Made by a program: the position numbers and the translations under genes. The notes below the pieces were generated by a model. The model was not told the DNA's origin, ran no database searches, and worked only from the letters and a program-made list of their open reading frames with translations. A DNA stretch of 8,649 nt from Candidatus Competibacteraceae bacterium (GTDB lineage Bacteria > Pseudomonadota > Gammaproteobacteria > Competibacterales > Competibacteraceae): contig JAGRHK010000050.1 of NCBI GenBank assembly GCA_020444985.1, positions 1 to 8,649 on the forward strand. Reading direction: 5' to 3'. Below, piece after piece: positions 1 to 6,125 of this stretch; the first letter of the stretch is position 1; each line of letters begins with the position of its first letter.

Positions 1-44
1 TCGAGTCGGCTGACGCGACCTTCCTGGTGTTCTTGCTGGACTGA
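1..44 (+). CDS. 3' end of an unidentified gene (partial)
   Basis: The reading frame starting at base 3 is open from the window edge to a TGA at 42-44 and reads ESADATFLVFLLD. Twelve of its 13 codons end in G or C, as expected for a real gene in the GC-rich background here; the competing open frame from base 1 lacks that bias. Thirteen residues are too few to name a product. The downstream ATPase has its own promoter, so the two are probably not one operon. Confidence is low because the piece is so short. Confidence 0.35.
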   Translation, partial: ESADATFLVFLLD

Positions 45-120
45 GTTACTGCTGTGCCCATGTCCAGGGGTGGGTTGGAGCTCAACAAAGCCAATCTGTC
101 CCGGCGACCCTGAATCGGTA

Positions 121-140
121 GGATTTTTCCTTGAAAATCC
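121..140. repeat. Inverted repeat GGATTTT / AAAATCC upstream of the ATPase promoter
   Basis: Bases 121-127 (GGATTTT) pair with 134-140 (AAAATCC) around a 6-base loop. No T-run follows, so it is not a convincing terminator for the gene ending at 44. It overlaps the left arm of the larger inverted repeat at 130-164, so both may belong to one regulatory site. Confidence 0.45.
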
Positions 141-164
141 AAAGTTGACATTGTGATTTTCAAG
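130..164. promoter_or_regulatory. Perfect 10-bp inverted repeat around the -35 box: likely operator
   Basis: CTTGAAAATC at 130-139 and GATTTTCAAG at 155-164 are exact reverse complements separated by 15 bases. The -35 hexamer (145-150) lies in the gap and the right arm fills most of the -35/-10 spacer. A dimeric protein bound here would block RNA polymerase, so this is best read as a repressor site. The arm centres are 25 bp apart, a little over two helical turns. The cognate regulator is not identifiable in the window; autoregulation is possible but unproven. Confidence 0.6.
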
Positions 165-172
165 CATATAAT
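145..172 (+). promoter_or_regulatory. Consensus sigma-70 promoter, predicted leaderless start
   Basis: TTGACA at 145-150 and TATAAT at 167-172 both match the sigma-70 consensus exactly, with a 16-base spacer. The -10 box ends only 6 bases before the ATG at 179, so the usual start point (about 7 bases past the -10) falls on or beside the A of the start codon. The transcript would have essentially no 5' leader. AGGG at 173-176 is only 2 bases from the ATG, too close to act as a Shine-Dalgarno site. Confidence 0.8.
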
Positions 173-178
173 AGGGAC

Positions 179-1345
179 ATGATCATTCCACGGCCAGCCG
201 TTATCGACCAGATTGACCGTATGTTGTCCATTCATCCTGTCGCCGCGCTGTTAGGGCCGCGCCAATGCGGCAAGACGACGGTGGCGCGGATGATCGCTGC
301 TCGGCAGCCATCTACATACTTTGATCTCGAGAATCCTGTGGATGTCCGCCGGCTCTCGGCGCCAATGACTGTTCTCGAGACGATGTCTGGGTTGGTGATC
401 ATCGACGAGGTGCAACGCCAACCGGACTTGCTGGAATTGCTGCGAGTGCTGGTGGATCGCCCGGAGAATCCCGCAAAGTTCCTGCTGCTCGGTTCAGCGT
501 CACCTCAGCTTGCGCGCGGCGCGTCAGAGTCCCTTGCAGGGCGCATCGGGTTCACCGACCTGTCTGGCTTTAATCTGACCGAAGTAGATACGCTTCGACA
601 TGATCAACTTTGGCTGCGCGGCGGTTTTCCCAGATCCTTTCTGACAGACGACGACTCGATCAGCATGGTGTGGCGCGAGAATTTCATCCGTACCTTTTTG
701 GAGCGTGACATTCCACAATTGGGGATCACCATTCCGGCCGAAACTCTGCGGCGCTTTTGGACAATGATTGCTCATTATCACGGGCAGGTATGGAATGCAG
801 CAGAGTTTGCCCGTTCCTTGGGTAGTTCAGAGGTGACTGCGCGCCGCTACCTGGACATTCTCTCTGGCGCCTATATGGTACGCGTGCTTCCACCCTGGTT
901 CGAGAACATCGGCAAGCGTCAGGTCAAGTCGCCGAAAATTTACCTGCGTGATTCCGGCTTATTGCATGGATTACTGAACCTGCCGGACTGGGACAATCTT
1001 CTGGCTCATCCCAAGGTTGGCGCTTCGTGGGAAGGTTTTGTTATTGAACAGGTCTGGCAGGCGCTGCGTCTTACGGAAGCCTATTTCTGGGCGACGCAGA
1101 ATGGCGCGGAATTGGATCTGCTATTTTTCCATCAAGGCCGGCGCTACGGGATCGAGGTCAAATTTAACGAAGCGCCAAGAACGACCCGCTCGCAACATGT
1201 TGCGTTGCGCGATCTCACGCTGGAGCATCTATGGGTTGTTTACCCCGGCGCGCACCGCTATCCGATGCATGAGCAGATCACGGCATGGCCGGTCGGGGAA
1301 CTTGTCGAGTTGTCGGGGCAATTGGAAGGTGTACGAATCGTTTGA
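179..1345 (+). CDS. AAA+ ATPase with DUF4143-type C-terminal domain
   Basis: A 388-residue predicted cytoplasmic ATPase. The N-terminal AAA module has a Walker A loop, GPRQCGKTT, at residues 26-34 and a Walker B, VIIDE, at 73-77. A likely sensor-1 serine is at 106 (GSAS), and the conserved SLAGR supplies a candidate arginine finger, R122. The middle (about 200-240) looks like a winged helix. The C-terminal DUF4143 region keeps a PD-(D/E)XK-like constellation: E286, D313 in ELDLL, and E326-V-K328. Family members are usually solitary genes of about 370-430 residues with poorly defined function; nuclease activity has been suggested from the fold only. The first ATG is chosen because it puts Walker A at the normal family distance and because the next ATG (221) has no ribosome-binding site either. 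Transcription is probably leaderless and repressor-controlled. The gene converges on the secreted cluster beyond a hairpin. Confidence 0.93.
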   Translation: MIIPRPAVIDQIDRMLSIHPVAALLGPRQCGKTTVARMIAARQPSTYFDLENPVDVRRLSAPMTVLETMSGLVIIDEVQRQPDLLELLRVLVDRPENPAKFLLLGSASPQLARGASESLAGRIGFTDLSGFNLTEVDTLRHDQLWLRGGFPRSFLTDDDSISMVWRENFIRTFLERDIPQLGITIPAETLRRFWTMIAHYHGQVWNAAEFARSLGSSEVTARRYLDILSGAYMVRVLPPWFENIGKRQVKSPKIYLRDSGLLHGLLNLPDWDNLLAHPKVGASWEGFVIEQVWQALRLTEAYFWATQNGAELDLLFFHQGRRYGIEVKFNEAPRTTRSQHVALRDLTLEHLWVVYPGAHRYPMHEQITAWPVGELVELSGQLEGVRIV

Positions 1346-1349
1346 TTGA

Positions 1350-1386
1350 CCGCCCGCTTTTGCTGTTTACCAGCGAGAGCGGGCGG
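1350..1386. terminator. Strong hairpin between convergent genes, no U-tract
   Basis: CCGCCCGCT (1350-1358) pairs perfectly with AGCGGGCGG (1378-1386). Inside, GCTG (1362-1365) pairs with CAGC (1371-1374) around TTTAC. The three bases between the stems (1359-1361 with 1375-1377) can form U.G, U-A and U.G pairs, giving a nearly continuous 16-bp stem in the + strand RNA. In the minus-strand RNA two of these become C.A mismatches. It starts 4 bases after the ATPase stop and ends 9 bases from the stop of the opposing gene. Neither side has a T-run, so it may act as a Rho-assisted barrier or 3'-end stabiliser rather than a classical intrinsic terminator. Confidence 0.65.
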
Positions 1387-1395
1387 CTATCAACA

Positions 1396-3909
1396 CTATG
1401 GCAGGTCAAGGATTTCCAGTAGGACCAGACCGGAAGCGTCTTCCGCACTATCGACCAGGACAGTGTAGGGGACGTTGGGGTCGAGCGTTATCAGCAGGGC
1501 TGGCTCATGCGAATCAGGTGGAGCTAGACCGGTTGCTTGAATCTCGGCGGCGTTGTCGGCATCACCCCAGTTGTCGTTGCTGGCAATGACCTGTCCATCC
1601 ACCGTCGTCAGGGTGAAGCGAGGATCGCTGAGTACGTTGGCGAGTTGGGCCTGAACCAGCGAAGGACCGAGCGCCCGCAGCAACACACGGCGCGGCTGAT
1701 CGCCGCCGCTGATGATCAAGCCGCCGATCAACATATCATCGTCCTTGCCTGCCCAGCCACGTGCTGAGAGGTTCACCAGCCGAGGGGTGGGAGTGGCCAC
1801 ATCCGGATCGAGGATTTCAACCAGAGCAATACCGGTGTTGCTGTTGACGCCATCGACTAGGAGCGTGTAGGGAACATTCGGGTCGAGGGTGATCAACAAG
1901 GCGGCTTCTCGGGGATCGGATGGGGCATAGCCCAGAGCTTGTAGTTCGGCGGCGTTGTCAGCATCACCCCAGTTGTCATTGCTGGCAATGACCTGTCCAT
2001 CCACTGTCGTCAGGGTGAAGCGAGGATCAGGTAGTACGCCAGGGACTGCGGCTTCGGTCAGAACCGGGCCAAGGGCGCGGAGAATCATCCGGCGCGGGGT
2101 GTCGCCGCTACCCAAGATGAAACCGCTGATGATCAGACTGTCGCCAGTGCCGACCCAACCTCGGGTAGACAGGTTAATTAAGCGTGACGCGACGATGAAG
2201 TTTGCGGTGACGCTCTGTGGAGAGGACATCGTCAGTTGACAGGGGCCTGTGCCTGAACAAGCACCGCTCCAACCAGCGAAAGTCGAACCGTCAGCAGGGG
2301 TTGCGGTGAGGGTCACTGCGGTTCCGCTCATGTAGCTTTCGATGCAGTCGCCACCGCATTGGATGTCAGGGCCGGTTACGGTGCCTGCACCCGCGCCAGT
2401 TTTGCTAACACTCAGAGGGTAAATAGCCTGTGATGGAGGAGCTGCTCCAGCGAACTGGGTGTATGGATACACACTTGTCTGACCGAGTTCAGATAAGATC
2501 TCGGTTGCGCCATTATTGCCCACGACCAGCATCGCGACGAGACGGTACGGGCCATCCGCTTTGGCCTTGGAGAATGTCTCGCCAGGCACAGTGAACGTGA
2601 GGGTGTTGACGCCTGCGTTAAGGGTTTCGGTCAGCAGTACCGTATCAACAACCTCGCTGTTTTTGCCGACGATCTTTAGCGTAATGTCGTAGATTCCACT
2701 GGTGCTGACAGTGACGTCAAAACCGAACGTTAGCGCGGAAATCAAATTATCCTGATAGGAAGGCGTCACCGTCAAATTTGGCGTGAGCGTTATAGGCTCA
2801 GCGCAAAGATTTCCGGCGTAAGAGCCAACCGATGCTTGGTCGAAGACACGCGCAATTCCCAGCGTGGCGCTGTCTTGGAAACCGCGCGCCCAATCCACGG
2901 TGTACAAGTTGGCGGCGCCAACTTCTTCGCGGATCGCCTCGAACGGGAATGACAGGGTTACGGTTTGCGCGCCGGCGGTCAGATCAAACACATCGCCCGT
3001 TGACATTGATTGGCCGTTGTCGCCGCTCAATTGGGCGCGAATGACGAAGGTGCCCGGCGAAGCCACATCCAACGCCATGCGAACGTTCAGTGCATTCGCG
3101 CACCCGCTCGCTGCTAATTCGGGTTCAACTGTTGCGCTTGTTACGGTCACGGTGGGATCACGCACCTCCACGATAGCTTGCGCTTGGCGGGTGATGTTGC
3201 CTACTGGCGTGGAGAATGTAGCTGTTCCAACTACATCGTACAGGCCGGGAGTGGCGAACGTGTTGATAACCGAATAAAGGCCGTCATTCGCTTTTCCGTC
3301 GCCATCAACACCATCATCTTTGCCCGTCAGCGTTATCTCTGGGCCACCGCTTTGAGGCGTGATGGTGATGGTTGAAGACGATCCTGTGATGGGCGTTCCG
3401 CTGTCGGTGACGAGCAGTCCCAGTACAGCGGTTTCTCCGGTGAGGAGACTCGATTCCGCCAGCGCAATACTCGCCTCATACTGCGATTTGTGCAGAATCG
3501 TAACGAAAATGGCAGTTTCCTCGGGTGCCGATGGAAACGCGAAGCGTAATTTCCAGAGGCCGCTGCTTGGCGTCGGAATCGTGTCGGAAGTAATGAACTG
3601 TCCCCCCGGCAAGGGTGGCGTCCGGTTGGCTCCGTCATCAAATATTACCTGAGCATCGGCGGACGTCAGCACCGTTGCTCCTGTTGGATCAAGCAGGGAT
3701 AGAGTTCCGCCAGTCACTGGAACAATCGCTTTAAAGAACAAACCATCCCAGTGATCCACCTGAAAAGAAATTTCTGCGGAGGTCTGCCCCGGCGTCACGG
3801 CAACAATTTGCGTATCCCATGCACCAAAAAGGGTGGGAATGTTTTGGCCATTAGCGATGTGCGCGAAGCCAAGTAGTAAAATAAACAGCAAAGCCATAAA
3901 TTTGTTCAT
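1396..3909 (-). CDS. Secreted multidomain protein with InlB-like repeat and two C-terminal repeats
   Basis: An 837-residue exported protein with a signal peptide (MNKFMALLFILLLGFAHIANG, then Q22). No catalytic motif is visible. Residues 22-145 form a beta-rich N-terminal region. About 145-250 is an Ig-like region with an Asp-rich loop, DDGVDGDGKANDG (198-210), resembling the calcium-type loop of 'choice-of-anchor X' domains. Two further beta-rich segments follow to about 490. Residues 496-571 match the divergent InlB B-repeat pattern (AGAGTVTG, TLTATPADGSTFAGWSG, SVTANF). The tail has two 134-residue-period repeats (576-701 and 710-835) of a type common in verrucomicrobial and some proteobacterial surface proteins (RGW.G..D.LI.G, LRALGP, SNDNWGD, ALLITLDPN). 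The only six cysteines (270/369, 518/522, 551/557) fall in plausible disulfide pairs. It is the last gene of the secreted cluster. Function is inferred to be extracellular binding or adhesion. An in-frame ATG at 3942 exists but is disfavoured. Confidence 0.9.
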   Translation of the reverse strand: MNKFMALLFILLLGFAHIANGQNIPTLFGAWDTQIVAVTPGQTSAEISFQVDHWDGLFFKAIVPVTGGTLSLLDPTGATVLTSADAQVIFDDGANRTPPLPGGQFITSDTIPTPSSGLWKLRFAFPSAPEETAIFVTILHKSQYEASIALAESSLLTGETAVLGLLVTDSGTPITGSSSTITITPQSGGPEITLTGKDDGVDGDGKANDGLYSVINTFATPGLYDVVGTATFSTPVGNITRQAQAIVEVRDPTVTVTSATVEPELAASGCANALNVRMALDVASPGTFVIRAQLSGDNGQSMSTGDVFDLTAGAQTVTLSFPFEAIREEVGAANLYTVDWARGFQDSATLGIARVFDQASVGSYAGNLCAEPITLTPNLTVTPSYQDNLISALTFGFDVTVSTSGIYDITLKIVGKNSEVVDTVLLTETLNAGVNTLTFTVPGETFSKAKADGPYRLVAMLVVGNNGATEILSELGQTSVYPYTQFAGAAPPSQAIYPLSVSKTGAGAGTVTGPDIQCGGDCIESYMSGTAVTLTATPADGSTFAGWSGACSGTGPCQLTMSSPQSVTANFIVASRLINLSTRGWVGTGDSLIISGFILGSGDTPRRMILRALGPVLTEAAVPGVLPDPRFTLTTVDGQVIASNDNWGDADNAAELQALGYAPSDPREAALLITLDPNVPYTLLVDGVNSNTGIALVEILDPDVATPTPRLVNLSARGWAGKDDDMLIGGLIISGGDQPRRVLLRALGPSLVQAQLANVLSDPRFTLTTVDGQVIASNDNWGDADNAAEIQATGLAPPDSHEPALLITLDPNVPYTVLVDSAEDASGLVLLEILDLP
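1544..2028. repeat. Two 83-bp near-identical direct repeats inside the large secreted gene
   Basis: Bases 1544-1626 and 1946-2028 match at 80 of 83 positions by direct comparison, 402 bases apart, which is exactly 134 codons. They encode the identical segment from DPRFTLTT to SNDNWGDADNAAE in both C-terminal repeats. The rest of the repeat units has diverged much more. All three differences are synonymous, consistent with recent conversion or strong selection on this segment. Confidence 0.95.
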
Positions 3910-3915
3910 TTTTCT

Positions 3916-3921
3916 CTCCTT
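3916..3921 (-). promoter_or_regulatory. Shine-Dalgarno site deciding the start at 3909
   Basis: The minus strand reads AAGGAG six bases before the ATG at 3909. That start opens directly on a signal peptide (MNKFMALLFILL). The in-frame ATG at 3942 overlaps the lipase stop as TGATG, has no comparable site, and would put eleven charged or polar residues before the signal peptide. Translational coupling through TGATG remains possible. Confidence 0.75.
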
Positions 3922-3941
3922 CTTACCCTGGCTATCGGCCA

Positions 3942-5396
3942 TCAGCGCATTGGAACAGTTTTATCTAAGATTTTCTGAATGTTTTCGCCACTTTTGACGG
4001 TAGCATGATTGGCTGAGACATCTCCTAAAGGTTGTCCGTAATCTGGATTTGCTGAAAATGTCGTTACCGAAAGATCATTATCGCGTGCTGTCGATGTGTT
4101 TGTTGCTTCAAAGTAAATGGTTGTCCATACAGTCACACCAAATACTATTTTTTTTTGTGTTTCGACTAAGTGCGCACTGGCATGGTCTCGCAGAATATGC
4201 CAAGCTGGAGACCATAATGCTGTGAATTCAACAGGCATCCCTTCTACCTCGGATTCATCTAAACTTCTATTTTGATTAAGATCAGCATTTGCCCCAATCG
4301 TATATGTCGGCGAAATATTTCCCGCAAAACCAATACTGATCGCGGAAGCAGTAGCTCTTGTCTGTAAATCACTCAGCCCGGGAGGTTCTGGTGCTCTCCC
4401 TGACTGAGTAGCTAACCATGCCTCAGTTAAGTATATATCTAACCAACCATTGTCCGGACCATTAGTTCTTATATTATTGTTTTTGAGAAGCGCTAACATT
4501 GATAAATCAGCAAGTATACTACCATAGTGTGGCGTGGATAGTGTTGATAATGAGATAACTTTAAAATAATTATTTTTTGGCATTAACGCGACCATTGCCT
4601 GGATATCCAACCCACCTTTACTATGAGCAATAGCGTGAATTTTATCCGATTTATGTTCTTTTAAAAAAGCTCCTATTTTTTTCATTAAGTCACGCCCGTT
4701 CTCGGTAATGCTACCATTAGCACCCGTAGAAAATCTTGTGTACAGAACACCTGTTTCATCCAAAGCTTGAAGCACTCCTGGCGAGTTGCTTTCATCCCAA
4801 GTAGTCATATCTCCAGTAATACCATGCGCTAAAACATAAGGCGCTGCAACATCAAATTTGACTGCCACCCAGTCCACCGCAGTACACCAAATATCCCCGT
4901 TTCCGACATTAGCTGTGTCAATGTCTATTCGCAGGGTGTTAGTTCCATGTGCGAATTTTAAGTCCTGAATATCGACCTCGAACTGCTGTAGCACCCATTG
5001 ATCGTTTAAACCTGTTTTAATGCCAACAAATTTATCATTGAATTTTATGGTGTCAACCTCTGGATTCACCTCATCAAACGTTGCCTTATCATCGACATCC
5101 CACCCAGGAAAAATGATACGTGCCTTAGCTCCAATTACCTGATTTCTGATAAGCTTACTTGCATCTTTTAATGTTCCATCAGCATTAATTTCTTTCTCAT
5201 TGACAACGGCAGGGATAGGGATATCAATGACGAGTGGCCCCTCACTGCGGAATCTGCAACTAGTATCCAGCCCAGTGCCCTTATCAAACACAATAACACC
5301 TAATTCTTCTTTCGGAGGATACATTTGTACTCCTGGTTGTGTGTAACCAAAAATAGGAAACGCGAGTAAGCTGATGGTAATTACTTGACGTAACAT
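3942..5396 (-). CDS. Secreted alpha/beta-hydrolase lipase/esterase with EF-hand-like loop
   Basis: A 484-residue exported hydrolase expected to cleave carboxylic esters, possibly lipids. The signal peptide covers about residues 1-19 (MLRQVITISLLAFPIFGYT). Residues 30-182 look like a beta-sandwich of the galactose-binding or carbohydrate-binding type (a W...F.VD.....G.NTL.I pattern ending CTAVDWVAVKFD). The hydrolase core starts at about 186 with the oxyanion motif AHG (190-192). The nucleophile elbow is AHSKGG with S259, the A-x-S-x-G form seen in Bacillus-type lipases. The likely acid is D439 or D441 (ARDNDLSV) and the likely histidine H464 (SANHATVKSG). DLNQNRSLDESE (372-383) has ligands at EF-hand spacing 1, 3, 5, 7, 9 and 12. 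C47 and C171, the only cysteines, could form a disulfide. The ATG has AGGA nine bases upstream. The gene is strikingly AT-rich (about 35% G+C at 4441-4500). It lies 30 bases after the small secreted gene. The substrate is unknown. Confidence 0.88.
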   Translation of the reverse strand: MLRQVITISLLAFPIFGYTQPGVQMYPPKEELGVIVFDKGTGLDTSCRFRSEGPLVIDIPIPAVVNEKEINADGTLKDASKLIRNQVIGAKARIIFPGWDVDDKATFDEVNPEVDTIKFNDKFVGIKTGLNDQWVLQQFEVDIQDLKFAHGTNTLRIDIDTANVGNGDIWCTAVDWVAVKFDVAAPYVLAHGITGDMTTWDESNSPGVLQALDETGVLYTRFSTGANGSITENGRDLMKKIGAFLKEHKSDKIHAIAHSKGGLDIQAMVALMPKNNYFKVISLSTLSTPHYGSILADLSMLALLKNNNIRTNGPDNGWLDIYLTEAWLATQSGRAPEPPGLSDLQTRATASAISIGFAGNISPTYTIGANADLNQNRSLDESEVEGMPVEFTALWSPAWHILRDHASAHLVETQKKIVFGVTVWTTIYFEATNTSTARDNDLSVTTFSANPDYGQPLGDVSANHATVKSGENIQKILDKTVPMR

Positions 5397-5426
5397 GGCA
5401 TTTATTCCTTAATTGTTTCAGATTAC

Positions 5427-5711
5427 TTAATTAATTTTTGGCGACTTTATTACGTCAGAATCGCCAATTCGGTCCAAGGTACCTGACATGGATTTTCCGA
5501 CAAGATTTTGATCTACCTCTAATTCAATATTTAGGATACTAAACCAGTGTTGTGTTCCATCAGCAAGGCGTAATTCCACGCGCTGCCCTTTCACTGAAGT
5601 CACAGCGCCATTAATGCTAGCGCCAATTTGGGTTTCCGTTGCTATCTGAGCGTTCGCTGCGCCATCAAATGACAACATGATAACAACAAAAAATAACAAT
5701 AATTTATGCAT
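5427..5711 (-). CDS. Small secreted beta-rich protein of unknown function
   Basis: A 94-residue protein with a clear signal peptide (MHKLLLFFVVIMLSFDGAANA) and an ANA|Q cleavage site after A21, leaving a mature protein of about 73 residues without cysteine. The mature part (GAVTSVKGQRVELRLADGTQ, then LVGKSMSGTLDRI) alternates short beta strands and tight turns, suggesting a small OB- or SH3-like barrel, as in DUF5666-type proteins; this fold is inferred. The start is well supported: AGGAG lies seven bases upstream. It is the first gene of the secreted cluster, 30 bases before the lipase, and shares its AT-rich composition. It is far too short to be a classical lipase foldase (Lif). It may be a partner or inhibitor of the lipase, or simply an unrelated envelope protein. 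Confidence 0.82.
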   Translation of the reverse strand: MHKLLLFFVVIMLSFDGAANAQIATETQIGASINGAVTSVKGQRVELRLADGTQHWFSILNIELEVDQNLVGKSMSGTLDRIGDSDVIKSPKIN

Positions 5712-5832
5712 GATAAATCTCCTCTTGCATCGTGGTTATGAAAATCGCAAATCCTCATTCACTATGGTCTTCCATCACAGAAAAACTCTTGCATGAGGCA
5801 GCTTTTTATTACGTCGTAGAGGTCTTCTCTAT

Positions 5833-5856
5833 TTGAATCTTGTATCCACAATTCAA
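5833..5856. repeat. Inverted repeat TTGAAT / ATTCAA in the leader of the secreted cluster
   Basis: TTGAAT at 5833-5838 is the reverse complement of ATTCAA at 5851-5856, with inner TGT/ACA pairing as well. It lies about 120 bases upstream of the first ATG of the secreted cluster and could be an operator. Short AT-rich repeats like this also arise by chance. Confidence 0.3.
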
Positions 5857-5890
5857 TAAGAGAAATTCCGCGCCATTTTTACGACTAAAA

Positions 5891-5899
5891 CGTATAGCA
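5891..5899 (-). promoter_or_regulatory. Candidate extended -10 for the secreted cluster
   Basis: The minus strand reads TGC TATACG, an extended -10 pattern. The hexamer 17 bases upstream (TAAATA) is a poor -35. It would give a leader of roughly 170 bases before the small secreted gene. This is the best match seen, but AT-rich DNA yields such matches easily. Confidence 0.25.
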
Positions 5900-5931
5900 A
5901 AAAATGTGCCGAATATTTAGAAAATAAACTA

Positions 5932-5943
5932 TGTTTTAAAACA
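5932..5943. repeat. Perfect 12-bp palindrome TGTTTTAAAACA
   Basis: The sequence TGTTTTAAAACA is a perfect, uninterrupted palindrome, located just upstream (relative to the minus strand) of the candidate promoter of the secreted cluster. It could be a dimeric regulator site. No regulator gene is present in the window. Confidence 0.35.
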
Positions 5944-5983
5944 ATGGTTTATTTTAATAGCGGGGGCATGAGCAAAGCTTATG

Positions 5984-6028
5984 GTTTCATTTTGAAACGC
6001 GGCTATTTCACGGTGTTTCAAAATGAAA
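5984..6028. repeat. Nested palindromic repeat cluster (14-bp hairpin)
   Basis: TTTCATTTTGAAAC (5985-5998) pairs perfectly with GTTTCAAAATGAAA (6015-6028) across a 16-base loop. Each arm is itself nearly palindromic (GTTTCA TTT TGAAAC at 5984-5998; GTTTCA AAA TGAAAT at 6015-6029), and the loop holds another copy, CTATTTCA (6003-6010), that can pair with TGAAATAG (6024-6031). Several mutually exclusive folds are therefore possible. It lies about 100 bases past the antiporter stop with no T-run, so it is not a classical terminator. It may be a REP-like element, the remnant of a small mobile element, or a cluster of operators. Confidence 0.7.
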
Positions 6029-6125
6029 TAGGCAGGACTTGCGTGGATGAACTCGTCAGCGCGCAGATCGGTTTCAGCCAATTCTTCAGAGGCAACGGCT
6101 CCAGTTGGGCTGGGTCGTTGTGCCG

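Larger units (their letters stand above)
5712..6125. other. AT-rich gene-free region with palindromes
   Basis: About 414 bases lie between the antiporter stop and the start of the secreted cluster. No convincing gene is seen. The half next to the secreted cluster is strongly AT-rich. It holds several palindromes listed separately and must contain the promoter of the three-gene cluster. No transposase fragment, tRNA or CRISPR unit was recognised. Confidence 0.7.

Noticed and set aside
1544..2028. Direct repeats as a CRISPR array or mobile-element ends
   Set aside because: Only two copies, in frame and 402 bases apart, both inside protein repeats; they are explained by domain duplication.
2864..3277. 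Plus-strand 137-residue reading frame opposite the large secreted gene
   Set aside because: Antisense shadow of a GC-rich coding sequence; the minus-strand frame has a signal peptide and recognisable repeats.
5427..5711. The small secreted protein as a lipase-specific foldase (Lif)
   Set aside because: Lif proteins are about 280-340 residues and helix-rich with a membrane anchor; this is a 73-residue beta-rich mature protein.
5984..6028. Hairpin as the intrinsic terminator of the antiporter operon
   Set aside because: The stem is AT-rich, about 100 bases beyond the stop, and is not followed by a T-run on the minus strand.
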